Origin: Hymenolepis diminuta
Taxonomy: Eukaryota; Platyhelminthes; Cestoda; Cyclophyllidea; Hymenolepididae
Reading direction: 5' to 3'
DNA length: 64,000 nt
Assembly (NCBI GenBank): GCA_900708905.1
Contig: CAADRB010000048.1
Coordinates: forward strand, 824,393 to 888,392
Each line of letters starts with the position of its first letter. Positions within the stretch are counted from its first letter, which is position 1. The notes beneath the pieces were generated by a model, which saw only the letters and a list, made by a program, of their open reading frames with translations, was not told the origin of the DNA and ran no database searches. Both the position numbers and the translations under genes were made by a program. Shown here one piece after another: positions 46,601-58,300 of this stretch.

Positions 46601-48658
46601 TATACTAATTTGTTCCTTTTCTCCTCACTGGTTTCCAGGTCCTTTGATTTCCTTGAAAACCTACTCATATATTCTTCTGAAGCTAAGCTTTTCTTGGTAA
46701 GTTTTCGTCAGTTACGGGAAGGAGGTTTCGAACTCAGTTATTAGACCTATTATTTTATTTCAACTAATCACAAATTCTAAGGAATAGTTTGTACCAACTG
46801 GTTGTATTTAAGCTGAAGGTGAGTTATAGGAAGTATGGTCTTTATACTTATTAGGGAGCATCTTCCAGATTTATGAAAATATGGAAGATAAAAAACTCCA
46901 TCTAGAAGCTTAAAGAATAAGGAGTGTAAGAGGAGGCGACCATCTTGCCACAAAGGTCACTAGCATCTAGTGGGGTATCTGAAGGTGAATATATCTCGGC
47001 ATGCATGCTTCGTTCTACATTTTAGCGTGTGCACTTCCGTATTGGCTCTGGTCTAGCCTAATTCCAATTTTTCCATAGCGACGGGCTTGGTGATCTATAG
47101 TCTTAAATAAACTTGTGTGGTTGCTAGAATGCGAATGGACTTGGATTAGATCGATTTGACTACATCATAAATTTATCAAAAAATGGTTGTACTTCTCTAT
47201 TTCGATTTCTGCATTATAGCCTACACTTCACGCTGTTCTCCAATTGGCAGTTGTGTCATCTCGGAAGGCCAATCGCATTCAACAGAAGGGTACAGGTGAC
47301 AGGGGTGGTTATGTTCCATTGGCTCGAATCGCTTCAACCCTCGAAAATCTGCGTTCAAGGTCAACAGCGTCCAATGAGGCCCTTTGTAAGTCTATCAGCC
47401 AATCAGATGATCTGTTGCCAGTATGCCTCAAAGCCATCTTCACTATGTTCAAAAATGGTAATTTACTATTCGTTGTCTTTTTTTAAAATTTTTAATCCTA
47501 TAGTAAATCCGACGTCTCTTTATAATCTTAGCTATCCCTGACGATCGAATAATAAAATGTCTTCAGACTACTTGCGATTTTCTGGTAAGCTTAGATCGAT
47601 ATTGAAATTTAAACATTCATTGACTTATTGGATTTCTCTTTTTATATAATAGCAATTCAAAAAGATGACAGATCAGAAATGCTCTGAAGCACTAACGCAA
47701 TCTTTGGAGGAAGTTCTTACTGATTTCTTATCCAAGACACATCCTAGCAGAACTCATCAACAACTGTTGATTCGTTTGATCTCTTCTTCACCTGTAAGTC
47801 TACTGAAATTGGTTCTTAGTAGGATGCCGATATCATTCTATAATGGCCCTTGTTTTCCTATAGAATATGGCTACCTCTGCAAAGAACGCAATTCTTCAAC
47901 GTCTTAAGTCTCCAACTTCAGAATCTCAATTGAAATCTTCCTCAATCTATTCAGAAACGACTCTTCTGAGTCTTGCAAATTCAGTAACTACGGCATTGGC
48001 TACTGCTAAATCGTCAGCTCTTTCTGATTGGACAATTGATTTGTCTCGGGCTCTGATTGGATCATTTATTAGTACTTTGTCTACCAATGCTTTGATGAAA
48101 TCTAAGGCTTTTGTGGCAGCAGTTTTCAACTCCCTCTTCACCTGTTTCAAATATAATAAGAAAGTGGTAGGTTACCGTTTTTAAAACTTGGTATTCCCCA
48201 AACGAAATGTCAGTTGATTTTTTTTCCTCTTTTCAGTTTGATGATTTAACTGTTGATGAAATTGTGACAGTTCTAACGGTAGACAGGTCAGAAATCCCGA
48301 AAGCTACACGTGCAAATCATTCACGCCTTGTTCAACTCATGCATACCCTCCGAAACTCTTCTAAGTGAGTTACCTATTCAAATGGCGATTTCAGTAGCAT
48401 TATGAAGTGTGAATAATAGATGTCAGTTAATTTGTCGTAGATGTGCAGATCAGTTAAGACTTGGTTGAAATATATTGTCCCATAAGTATTGTATGAATAC
48501 TTCCTTTCAGGAACCTCTCGTCTGTGTTGGATGAGCTGGGATCAAAAAGGAAGCACCAGAAGGCAGAGGCTAAACAGGAGCGTAGACAGAAGCGAAAAGC
48601 AAAGGCGTTGGAAACTGCTGAAAAGAGGAAAAAGGCACGCCTAGAAGTAAATGCTTAA
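40651..48658 (+). CDS. MYBBP1A: Myb-binding protein 1A / DNA polymerase V-like nucleolar protein
   Basis: This is the MYBBP1A/Pol5 family, nucleolar HEAT-like repeat proteins acting in rRNA synthesis and ribosome biogenesis. Fifteen exons join in frame: 40651-40782, 40813-41001, 41073-41556, 41592-41962, 42036-42410, 42481-42730, 43784-44266, 46334-46547, 46639-46696, 47220-47457, 47532-47584, 47653-47793, 47864-48166, 48237-48364 and 48511-48658. The total is 3567 nt, 1188 residues, close to the family size (about 1000-1330). The N-terminus LDIFWDISDTENSKRTAAIKKLVKYL is the family's opening helix pair. The acidic region typical of the family lies in exons 7 and 8 (EDEHDHDDKEEDI, DEETKVGDDFDEEDEF), followed by FLTNEQ. 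The C-terminus is a strongly basic tail (RKHQKAEAKQERRQKRKAKA), likely nucleolar-targeting. Introns 1 and 3 are only 30 and 35 bp. No AATAAA was found soon after the stop. Confidence 0.9.
42731..43783. other. MYBBP1A intron 6
   Basis: The 1053-bp intron joins CACACAG|GTAAGA to CTATAG|ATCC in phase 1. No repeat or coding sequence was recognised in it. Confidence 0.75.
44267..46333. other. MYBBP1A intron 7, carrying a SINE
   Basis: At 2067 bp this is the gene's longest intron; it joins GATATTG|GTGAGT to TTTATAG|GTGGG. It contains a plus-strand copy of the tRNA-like SINE near 45035-45125. Confidence 0.75.
45035..45125 (+). repeat. tRNA-like SINE, copy 1
   Basis: The sequence has an A-box-like TTTGGGGTAATGGTCA and, about 40 bp on, a B-box-like CACAGGTTTGATGCTC, then TTTGTGCACA. 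It matches the minus-strand copies at 49655, 53760, 58165 and 62160. Confidence 0.55.
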
Positions 48659-49465
48659 GGTTACTTCCTTCTTTTGATCAGATTTCTCCTCTGTGTAAAA
48701 ATTTTTACTGTCAGTAAATTCAATCAATTGTGCAGTAAAATATTTGGCCCTTTATTGCGATGACCTGATTGGTATCTGGTGAGCTTCCATAAATTATGAC
48801 GGCTTAATTACTATAATGCTCAAATGAACTAATTAAAGAGATATATGGGGGAAGTTGCTGCGGTCACAAACGTAGGCTAGAGATAAGCCATTACCTTTTC
48901 GAGCTTTTCTGAACTTCAGCATAAACTAGATAGGAAGGAGACAGAGACTAAAACGTATGGAATTATTTAAGAGGTATTTAATAAGACATCCGCCTAGGGC
49001 ACGAATGATACAGAGAAGAATTTTTTGTCAAGTCTGGAAAACTGGAATAAGAGGATACTTAACATTCTTTAATATAAAATATGTCGCTGGAAGAAGAGGA
49101 AGGCAACTGTGCTAATTTTTGCTACTTTTATTTTGAAGTGGATGAAAATAAATACCAAAGGATTGGACGATTTAAGGTATGAAGGATGGAGTAGATGTCA
49201 TCCGCGTTAATTTTTTTATGAATTCTATTCCTCTTGAATTTGTGTGAGTCTCGTTAGATCTGGGTTTTACAACCTCTTTGTTAAATGTGATTTAGAACAT
49301 AAAAGATGAATTCATAGTATAGAAGTTTCTTTACTCCAGCAAAGGTGGTGTTGAAAGCTATAAAACTCTCAAGCTCAACACTTGCCTTTGACAGAGTGGT
49401 GTCCTCTGGCCCCTCTTTTGAGATTCACATTCTATCACTCCTTTTATTGAATGGAGTCAATCAAT
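48659..49465. other. Intergenic, downstream of MYBBP1A
   Basis: This stretch is expected to hold the MYBBP1A 3' UTR. No gene was seen in it. Confidence 0.5.
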
Positions 49466-49550
49466 AGGTTCGATCATTCACACCGCTGGTTATGTACAGA
49501 TGCACATTGAATCCGTGACTTCGCAGGCGAGCAAATTTATCGCAAATCCA
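49466..49550 (-). repeat. tRNA-like SINE, copy 2 (partial)
   Basis: The minus strand reads GCGAAGTCACGGATTCAATG and TGCATCTGTACATAACCAGC, the B-box end of the SINE family. It lies about 100 bp from copy 3 in the same orientation. Confidence 0.45.
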
Positions 49551-49552
49551 TT

Positions 49553-49755
49553 GGGGAAAGTGTTTTCCAACAGCCTTTGATAGAAAGGTAGTATCATGAA
49601 GTCTCGGTTGTGGGAAACTCGAATTACGCTGTCCTCTTCATTAGGCACATTTTACAAGTGCGTTTGGCCATTCCGGTCACTGGGTTTGCACCAATGGGCA
49701 TTGAACCCGAAAACTTCGCAGCGTTGTAATCGTTACGCCACCGGCTGCGAACTCT
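49553..49755 (-). repeat. tRNA-like SINE, copy 3 with body
   Basis: The minus strand has GCAGCCGGTGGCGTAACG (A-box region), CGGGTTCAATGCCCATTGG (B box) and GAATGGCCAAACGCAC, followed by a body that also occurs at 57437-57540. The body ends near 49556 with the complement of AAAGTGTTTTCCAA. This is the most complete copy, about 200 bp. Confidence 0.6.
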
Positions 49756-49759
49756 TAAC

Positions 49760-52700
49760 TTTGATGCAAACAGTAGAAATTTTTATGATCAAGAAGATAT
49801 CAAATTCATTCTTGTTATCTATTGACCTTGTCTCCATTTGGAAACCTCGACTTTAACTGACCATATGGAATACTAATTTCCCTTATGACTCTCAAGAAAT
49901 CCAGATAAATTTCAAACTTGGAGCAGAAAGATTGTCGCTTTGCTATCCTTTTCCACATTTAGGGCTCTTTCACATTCTCTGTTCATGCTTTGAGAACATG
50001 ACTAAGGATTAGGTTAATGGTGCTCTTGTAGAATGTGATTTTGGAGTCTTTATGGTATTATCTGTTAAATTTGTTCCTCGATGTTGCTAAAATGAAATAA
50101 AGAAAGCAATTTAAATCACAGCTTATATCAACTAGATACTCTGCGGAAATGAAAGCGGGAATGGCGTATTCACCCATTCTTTTAATCTGCGCAATTTCAG
50201 TTGTTAGCTTTCCTCTAGCAATAAACAAATCAGGACTGAATTGTGAAAAATGTGGAACTAGAGGGACGAGAGAATTCAAATTTTCGTTCATGAAAATCGG
50301 AGCAATGATACGCCAATTTGGCTTGAAATCTAATCTTTAACAAAATATATCCCCTCAAATATCATAAAGACATGATGGGCAAAGAGGTTTAAATTGCAAA
50401 TCGAACTCTAGAGGTATATTTGGCTTTTACAAAGGGAATCTGCATATTTTACCATTGTCTCTTGTCTAAAATCTTTTCTGTCGTGTACTACCGACACTTC
50501 TGCGATCCAAGCTCTATCTTTTGCAGGTCAATCTTTAAAAACGCATCGATTTAAGGAAAATGATTTCTTCTGCTATCAAAAAAATATATAACTGCTTTGT
50601 GAAGTTCGTGATTGCTAAAATTCGATCGAGTCCCCAAAGAGCAGTGGTCACTCAATCGCTTTCAAAGCAATGCTCCAGTCGAACAGAATACTCCCAAATA
50701 TCTGAAGCCGTGAAGGAACACCAATCTTAACTCGGGTCGTATAGAGTTGCTTTCGTTTTATAAAACTGATAATCTTGGATTTCAATTCCTCCTCCTCTCC
50801 CTCTCCCCCCTCATCCCCCCTCCTAATATTATGGCGAAACGGTTCTGGTTGCTTCGATAAAACAAACAAGTTAATTATTAATATAGCAAAAAAGTAAGTC
50901 AGTAAGTTAACATAAGTAAAATAGTGAGCTCTTTATGCAAATTTCCTCTATGTATTGGAATCTAAAAGCAAATATTCAAACACGCATAAAACTCCCTAGC
51001 AATTAAATTCACTTTGAAAGAAAGGAAATTTTGCTGCGTTTTCCTAATGGAAAAAGTCAAATATTGTTTACAGGGGATTTTTGTCGGTAAACGAACTGAG
51101 GTTAAGTGCTTTGCGCATCTCGTTTCCAAAAATTACACTTTTGATGAAAACCAGAGAGTGAGTGAGGACTTAAATTACTTCGCATAAGGCTCCTCTAATT
51201 GCGCTTCGGTGCACGGAAAGCACTCGAGTGTAGAATTATATTTGAATAAGAAGTAATAAATTTTAGAAGGATTAGGAATGAACTAAAGCTAAAAATATCA
51301 ACCAAAGGTGGTAGTAAATGTGCATACTCAAAAGCCTGGTTATTGATATCAGAATGCAATTGAGTTGAGTAGAATTTCGGGGTTCTTCGTTAAAATAATG
51401 GGATAAGTGGTTGAGGGAAAAGTTAGAACAGTATATTTCCTAGGAAAACATCTTATGGACATGATCATACGGCTGTAAGGTCTTTAATATGCACCTAGGG
51501 AGGTGAATAAAACCATCAATTGTGACTTTCATCATTCTGAAATGTTTTTTTTCAACTTATTTGACCTCAACAACACGTTACCACCCGCCCACGACCGATC
51601 CTTGAGGGCCTGAAGTTGCCTCAGTCCCCCCTTCAGGTTCATCATGGGTCCTCAGACGGTTTGTTTTTATTGGAAGTATTGAACCCCATATGTGACCTTA
51701 AGCCAAGACTTTGTCTCCTACATGATATTTAGTGTCCACGATCTCTATATCCTCTCTCCTCATAAAGGTACACTGTCTCCGCCACCTACACATTACCATC
51801 CTAACCCCTAGCATCTAAAGATTACTTTACTGTTTGATTCTGATCTATAGCGTGTTTCCCAACAAAACACATCATTGTTTTGCTATGGTAAAACAAAGCA
51901 GAGTTTAAGTAATCGGAGGGTATGCGGCTCTCTTAATCTTCAACTGACCTATAATGTTAGAATAGCTGAGGATAGCGCCAGTACTCAAAATTACGGATAT
52001 CACCATTCATTAAATTGGTAATTGATTCGTATGTTCCCAACCATTCCAAACTTTCACTCCTACTCTCAAGTTTAATATAACCTCTTTCGGGCCCCTCGAT
52101 TCCCGATCTGAAGAGGGCTTAATTACAGCAAGTGAAGATTTGCAGTTAATCTCATAATTGAAATTCACATTCATATGCTCAGAGTGGATCGACCAGTAGG
52201 TTAGGTTGGACAGTTGGTCATGCCGTTCTCAGATCGGGTGAAAGTTATCGTGCGTCTCTGGTAATATCCAGCCTTCAAGTAGCAGGATTGCTGTTGCACG
52301 CCACTACACCACTACAAGAACGAAGATTAAATCTTTGGGTAGATCTTAGCAGAGAAGATGACATGTTAACAAAAAGAGTTATTGAAATCCCACTTTCAAA
52401 AGGTAGGTGCGTCTAAAATTGCGCGTAAAAAGAGTTGGTTAAGACAGCTTCAAGCGGATGCTAAACAGGTATTAGGCGAGAAAGAAAGCAAAAGTTGGAT
52501 GATGAATCCTACAAAGAATTCTATTCGTTGCATTATAGAACATCAGTCACAAATGAAAGATGTACGTATAAGAGAGATTATGTGGGTAGATTCTCGATAT
52601 CATAAACTCTGCAAATGAAAGTGAGATGAGAAGTCCTTGGTGGATCGATTGTCACACTCCGGGATGATCTACGAGGTGGTAGATTTCTTTGTCCAGTAGA

Positions 52701-53755
52701 TGAGTGGTCCAAGAATTATGTGCAAAAGGGATGTTTCCGAAATCCTATGAATACTTGTAACCTAGAGATTTCCTACAAAGATTATGAAAAGAAAGGATAA
52801 GTCTAACGAACTCCAGCTTGAAATAGTAGTCGGCCTGATAATTTCGGAGCTGATTCTCTGACTCTCCCAGAGCCTAATCTACAATTCCCTCTCAAACTGT
52901 CAGCATATTCCCTCTTTATGAACCTGCACCTCCTATATGTTTGAATGTTTCGACTTAATGAAAATGTGTAAGGCTTTTTCAGTCCTGCCACGAGAAATAA
53001 TTAAATAAACCAGAAAGTACGATCTATTTGTTTGTTTAAACAATGAATTGAGGCACAATATTTAAAACAAGCCAAGAAATGTATGAAATAATTTTTCTCT
53101 GATTTTTTAGCCTACGTTCTTAAGATTCAAGTTTCAGAAATTTAAATTTTCGATTTTTCATTCAATTCAAATTTATCTTTTAAGTATATTCTTAGCAGAA
53201 CGGTAGTTGAGGTGGAGGGTTATTCGATAAAAGTACACATTTTTGTCATAAATTACCTTCGTTACAGTCATATTTTGTGTACTTTATGTTGATTTTATTA
53301 TAACCTTATCGTGATTTTAATTTAGTGAAATTTTCAGTATGAAAATGTGTCGAATATGTGTGTTTTAATAGGGTCAGTCCGGTTTCGGATTAATATTCAA
53401 CTCGATCACACCAGTGGAAATTAATGATGTACTTATCTTACTCTGAAGTAACTCACAAATGGAAAATTGATTTGTGGTACTGACTACTCGGGTTAAATTA
53501 ATTTTTTAATAAAAATTAATTAATAATTGACAATGCACCTTTATTTATAAATATTATTTATACTCCCTCATCAATATTTTTAAAATGACTTTTGTTTACT
53601 TTTTTCATTTTGAGAGAGAAAGTCGAAAAATGGGGAATGTTTTCAGATTGGTGAGAGCAGCATTTTAGAGAAAATGAAAAATCGCTAATGATGCCTAGCT
53701 CGTATAGGAAGAAGATATTATTGGGTCCACTCTTATGATAAATTGGCATTCAACT
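49760..53755. other. Gene-poor stretch
   Basis: No gene is firmly supported. It includes the small ORF at 50149-50340 and a basic, unassigned 78-codon frame at 52382-52618, neither with a family match. A pyrimidine-rich run (CTCCTCTCCCTCTCCCCCCT) is near 50790. Confidence 0.45.
50149..50340 (+). CDS. Possible small secreted protein, uncertain
   Basis: A 63-codon frame begins MKAGMAYSPILLICAISVVSF, which looks like a signal peptide with a hydrophobic core and cleavage after PLA, followed by about 38 mostly polar residues with a CEKC pair. No homologue is recognised, and promoter and poly(A) evidence is lacking. It may be chance or a terminal exon. Confidence 0.2.
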   Translation: MKAGMAYSPILLICAISVVSFPLAINKSGLNCEKCGTRGTREFKFSFMKIGAMIRQFGLKSNL

Positions 53756-53759
53756 ATCC

Positions 53760-53892
53760 CCCTCACTGAGCCGAATTAGCCATTGTGGTTGGCCATCCAC
53801 ATCACAGAGTGCGCACCGATGGGCATCGATCTCGTAACCTCTGATTAGGTAGCCGTGTACGATGAGGACTGCGTAACTGAGAGAGGGAAAAA
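53760..53892 (-). repeat. tRNA-like SINE, copy 4
   Basis: The minus strand reads TTACGCAGTCCTCATCGTAC, then GGTTACGAGATCGATGCCCA (B box) and ATGGCCAACCACAATGG. It agrees with copies 3, 5 and 6 over about 100 bp. Confidence 0.6.
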
Positions 53893-56800
53893 AGTTTCAA
53901 TTACTATAAATATTTACTCCAAACCACCCACTATAGAAGAGATGAGTGGTTTAGAATATTGGTCTTAATAATTTACATAAAATAATCTTTTGACAAGATT
54001 AGTCATCATTTTATGAGTATATTAAGCGGTTACAACACAATTTTATATTATTAATCAAACTAAAATTTAATTTAATTTCCATGCTGATCGAAAAGTAGCG
54101 TTCAAACAGACTCCTTTTAGGCAGGAATAGCATCGCAGTTCACCTGATGAGAAAGTTATTATATCCATCTTGTTCACCTTGAGTGAACTCTGCTTTGTGA
54201 GTTCTGTCATCTCAAGATCCTATAACTAGCTTAAGATCAAGCACCTTTTGGCTTTCGAAGGAAAAATGCACTGAAGTGGGAAGAGTAACTATCAAAATTT
54301 GACAACCAGTCAAAACACACTGGAGACCGTGGATAGAAATTTGATCGGTAATCAAGATGACAAATTAGGTAATTTGAACGTTGGAACGTGAAGCAGTGAA
54401 CTGCCCATTCCACAGTCTAAGTTCGGAAATCTGTTTTGAGCAATTCTATTAATTCTCACCTTCCGATCACCTCCCTCTCACTCCTTATCGAACTTTACGC
54501 TCTTTCAGTTGTTTTTCCCTATGAAAAATTGCAAAATTTTTACTGCCCTGCTAATCATAATAATACACCACTTTCCATTTAAACATTCACATAGAATTTT
54601 GAGAGAAAAATTCTCAAATTTTCATAGCAGATTTGGAGGACCAACCTGAACTCAAAACCTTTTAAATATTTATATTACAAGCAACAGTACTTATGGCCAA
54701 ATTGACATAAATTCAACGACAGAGGCAATAATTTCATTTCATTATATATTGAATCAATAATCTTCAACACTTTTAATAAAACCAGCGCCAAGATTGAATT
54801 CTGATAATTTAAGTGAATAAGAGAGAATAATTTCACTTTGATTAAATTCACCATCAGCAAATTTATATATCTATTAATATTATTAAAATGAAGTCTTCAT
54901 TAATGAATTGTCTGGATAGCACAGAATAATATAAAATAATGACTTTTCAAAAAATTTGTGAAAAGCAAAAATCTTTTGGCACCTACAAAGCTCAATTTTA
55001 CTTAGAAATACCCTTATGTGAAAGAAGCACAAAGTCACTGGTTGGTCGGAGGTATTCAATGTAATTGCGTCCCAAACGATTTATCCACCTACCCATCCAT
55101 CCATCCATCCATCCATAGCGATGTATTCAGCGGAGCGTGAATAAGAATTATGCATCATAAATAGCTCCAACCCCAACAATAAGTCCCCTTCAAAAATTTT
55201 GGAATGAAGGAAAATGGAAGAGCATTGACACGCATTACTGATTGTATTTTGCACTTCATCACTTCTGTATCTCCCACGCTAGGATTTTTCCTTACCCCCA
55301 AAGTGAGAAAATATGACCATCAACACAATTTCGTCCTGAGATGGACAAAGTAGGGCTTATAATAGGGATCTTTATTTAGAAACAGTTGCTTTTTGTTGCC
55401 CCAAAACATGTGATCGACTTGGCTCAAGCGGCTCTTTGAAATCACAAATGCTTATAGGAAGTTTTATTGAGAATGACTGATCGAATGGTCAACTGACGTT
55501 CTTTCTTCTAATCGAGACATTAATTTCAGATGCAGGATGGCTAAATAGATTTTAGGAGGAGAAGTAGCTGGGTATTCGATTTTCCCCTGACATTCTGTTA
55601 GCTATTCCACAAGCTTTCTTTTATTACCTATATTTAGGACGACAAATTTGAGAAAGAAGGCAGTTGCAACTAGCAGGGTTTATTATAAACAATCTCTTTG
55701 ATGAGAGGGAGGTAACTAGAAGAGATTGAGTGGTCCATGGTTATTAATGGTTGCAGTGGGTGCAGCTGAAGGCAGATGCTTTAGGATTAGAGATAACCAA
55801 AGTTGATTAGAAGATTGCAGATGGCTAATCAATCTGGTCAAAATAGATATGCGAGTTGTCTGCGTCGAGTTTCCTGTATATGGTGCGGTTCAGGTTATTT
55901 AGTCGCACAGATCTTAGAGTCGGAGCAGTCTTGATGTCGAACTTGATGGAAAGATCGCGTTGACTCTCGGTTGAAACTGTCATAAAAATTTTAATGACCA
56001 CCTAGAAATAAATATCTCAAAGACAGGTTTTTTAAAAGTTTCTCAAAAGATCGAGTCTCACGTGCCCAATGAGTGCTCTTTCACCATATTCTCAGCTACT
56101 TTTGCCGTAAAATAATTAAGACATTTACTGAGTGAAATTTCCTTAAACCCTTAATTTTGAGTAAGTGAGGATACATGGGACAGAAGTACATAATGCAGAA
56201 GTTACGAGGTTACGAGACTTTAAAATGACACTTGAAAACTGACATGAATTGCAAATAACCGAGTTTATATCTGATAATTGAGAGGTTTTGTTTGAATCGA
56301 CTTGTTTATTATTCGACTTGAATTAATTTAACTAGTTCGTGGTTTTTGAAAATGACGTTCTATGGTCATAAGCTAGAATTCCTGTTGATGTCAGCTAGGG
56401 TGGAACATTTCGGATCTGAACTTAGATGCGTCTGTCCTGCGGTCTAGTTAAAAAATGTAACAATACTCGGCTAAAATAGTTTAAAAATAGGGTTCCTTTC
56501 CGTTCTATTTCAATTAGTGGGCGGTGTTTACATTTGATCCATGTTAGAGCGCGTGAATGAAGTAAATATAACGTTTAAATGGAGTAGGTCTCCAAAAATA
56601 GTATTAATAATAACATTTATTGTATGTAATTAATACATATTAAGAAAATGGAGGGGGATTAAAGGATGAACTAAGGTTTATCAGTTGTTTAATTCACTCC
56701 ATCTAGTTAAAAGCATTAAAAAGTGAAAAGAAGGTAGACGTGCTTCAAAGGATTTAACTCCAAATGGAAATTTTCATTATAATATTTGATTAATCTTCAC

Positions 56801-57430
56801 TTGTTTTTCTAATTCCCCAAATGGAAAGCGGTATTTTCAAATGATAATGCTAAATACATTTTTAGAAATTAACATCTTACAGGAATACAGATATTGGCTA
56901 GGATGTATTAATTTAGGTCCCTGAATAGCTTCAAGAAAACGAAATGGAACAGGTTGATTTCTGATAAGTGAAGACGCATTGCATATATAAAGACACTTTA
57001 AATGCTGACTTCCGCATAAGGTAGAGTTCGTGTTAATTAAGAGTCCGCCTATGAATTTCAAAGATCATCTTCTGTGACTCCACATCTACTTCCATTTCGG
57101 TAAGACCGGTGCCTTTGACCGACCTTTCCCTTTTCTTTAACTTTTTATCTCTTCTACACTATTCCCTCTTAATGCTGTATGCTCAGCTAATCCCCAACAC
57201 ATCTCGACCTATCAGCCACTCACGTCCTTCTCATGATCTGTGGTTCTTCATAATAAACCACTCGTCACTCTCTTCTCCTCTCCCCATTATGCTGTGGTGA
57301 AGATCGTGGTAAGCTAGATGGATGATAGATAAAATAAATCAGTAAAATAAATCGTATTTGATCTGGTACGACCACTTTAAAATTATCTTAAAGCAGGCTT
57401 TTCTCAGCTCACCTAATATTTCACCTTCCG
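53893..57430. other. Gene-free stretch with a (TCCA)n microsatellite
   Basis: No supported gene. A (TCCA)n tract of about six units lies near 55088-55117. Remaining open frames are short and AT-driven. Confidence 0.5.
55086..55117 (+). repeat. (TCCA)n microsatellite
   Basis: Uninterrupted four-base units CATC/TCCA are repeated six to seven times. Confidence 0.9.
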
Positions 57431-57436
57431 AGTTCA

Positions 57437-57540
57437 TTTAGAAAAGTGTTTTCCAAACTCCTCTTATGTAAATTAGTAGTCTCACGAAGCCTTCTTAGTG
57501 GTAAACTCGCATTCAGCCACTCCCTCCATTACAGTTTAAA
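57437..57540 (-). repeat. SINE body without tRNA-like head
   Basis: The segment shares AAAGTGTTTTCCAA, GTAGTCTCACGAAGCC-like and GGTAAACTCGCATTC blocks with 49553-49640 and, in part, with 62130-62150. The tRNA-like head that would follow at its high-coordinate side is absent. Confidence 0.45.
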
Positions 57541-58164
57541 AATTGTACACATCATGCTTAATTTGGAAATCGCTGGCCTTTAGCAAGCTGGTAATTTATT
57601 AACCATTTAAATATTCCACTTTGGGATGCTTACGATGATAAATGACCACAGCTCCGTGGTCTTTTCCAACACAAATGATCGGCACTTCAAGCTAGAATTA
57701 ATTAAGACTAATGCATAAAAGTTTTACACTTAGGAGTTACCTAATTTGCAGGCAACAAAAATTTTAACTCCATTTATTAACTGAGTCACCAGCATTTAAG
57801 ATACAGATTTAGCCTTCTAGAAGAACTTTTTTGAAATAGATTGTCGATTTTGATCTGGTTTACTCTGTGTATGATGCATTAGATAAAACATTCCTAGATT
57901 TACCAAAGTTCCCGGAGAGAGAAAGAGAGAGAGAGAGATAGTCATCTCCATCAGGTTATATCTTTGCATATTAGCCAGATATAACCATCTAGATAGACCT
58001 GATGACTGGAGAAGTCAATCTATGTCAAATTACCTCGTCTCAAAGGGTGTTTAGCATCTGGTAAGAAGAACCAGTCTGGATGCGACAGTGGAGATTCACT
58101 GAAAATTATTTTACCTAAATCCCCCTTTAATAATGACAAGTGATAATTGAAAGCTTGTAATTAT
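57541..58164. other. Gene-free, with a (GA)n tract and an imperfect hairpin
   Basis: A purine (GA)n run is at 57915-57938. It is followed by an imperfect inverted repeat with the blocks CATCAGGTTATATC and GATATAACC...CCTGATG within 57945-58015. No gene was seen. Confidence 0.5.
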
Positions 58165-58300
58165 TACCACACTCTATACTAGCCAGACTTTACTCGTGCG
58201 GTTGGCCATTCTTTTTCGTGGGTGTGCACCGATGAGAATCAAACTCGCGGCCTGTGACATGGGAGAACTGCACGGTGACCAATGCTTCACCGGCACAGAG
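58165..58300 (-). repeat. tRNA-like SINE, copy 5
   Basis: The minus strand reads GAAGCATTGGTCACCGTGCA (A-box region), CGAGTTTGATTCTCATCGG (B box) and AATGGCCAACCGCACGAG. It matches copies 3, 4 and 6. Confidence 0.6.

Noticed and set aside
55086..55117. Possible CRISPR-like short repeats
   Set aside because: This is a simple (TCCA)n microsatellite without spacers, in eukaryotic DNA.
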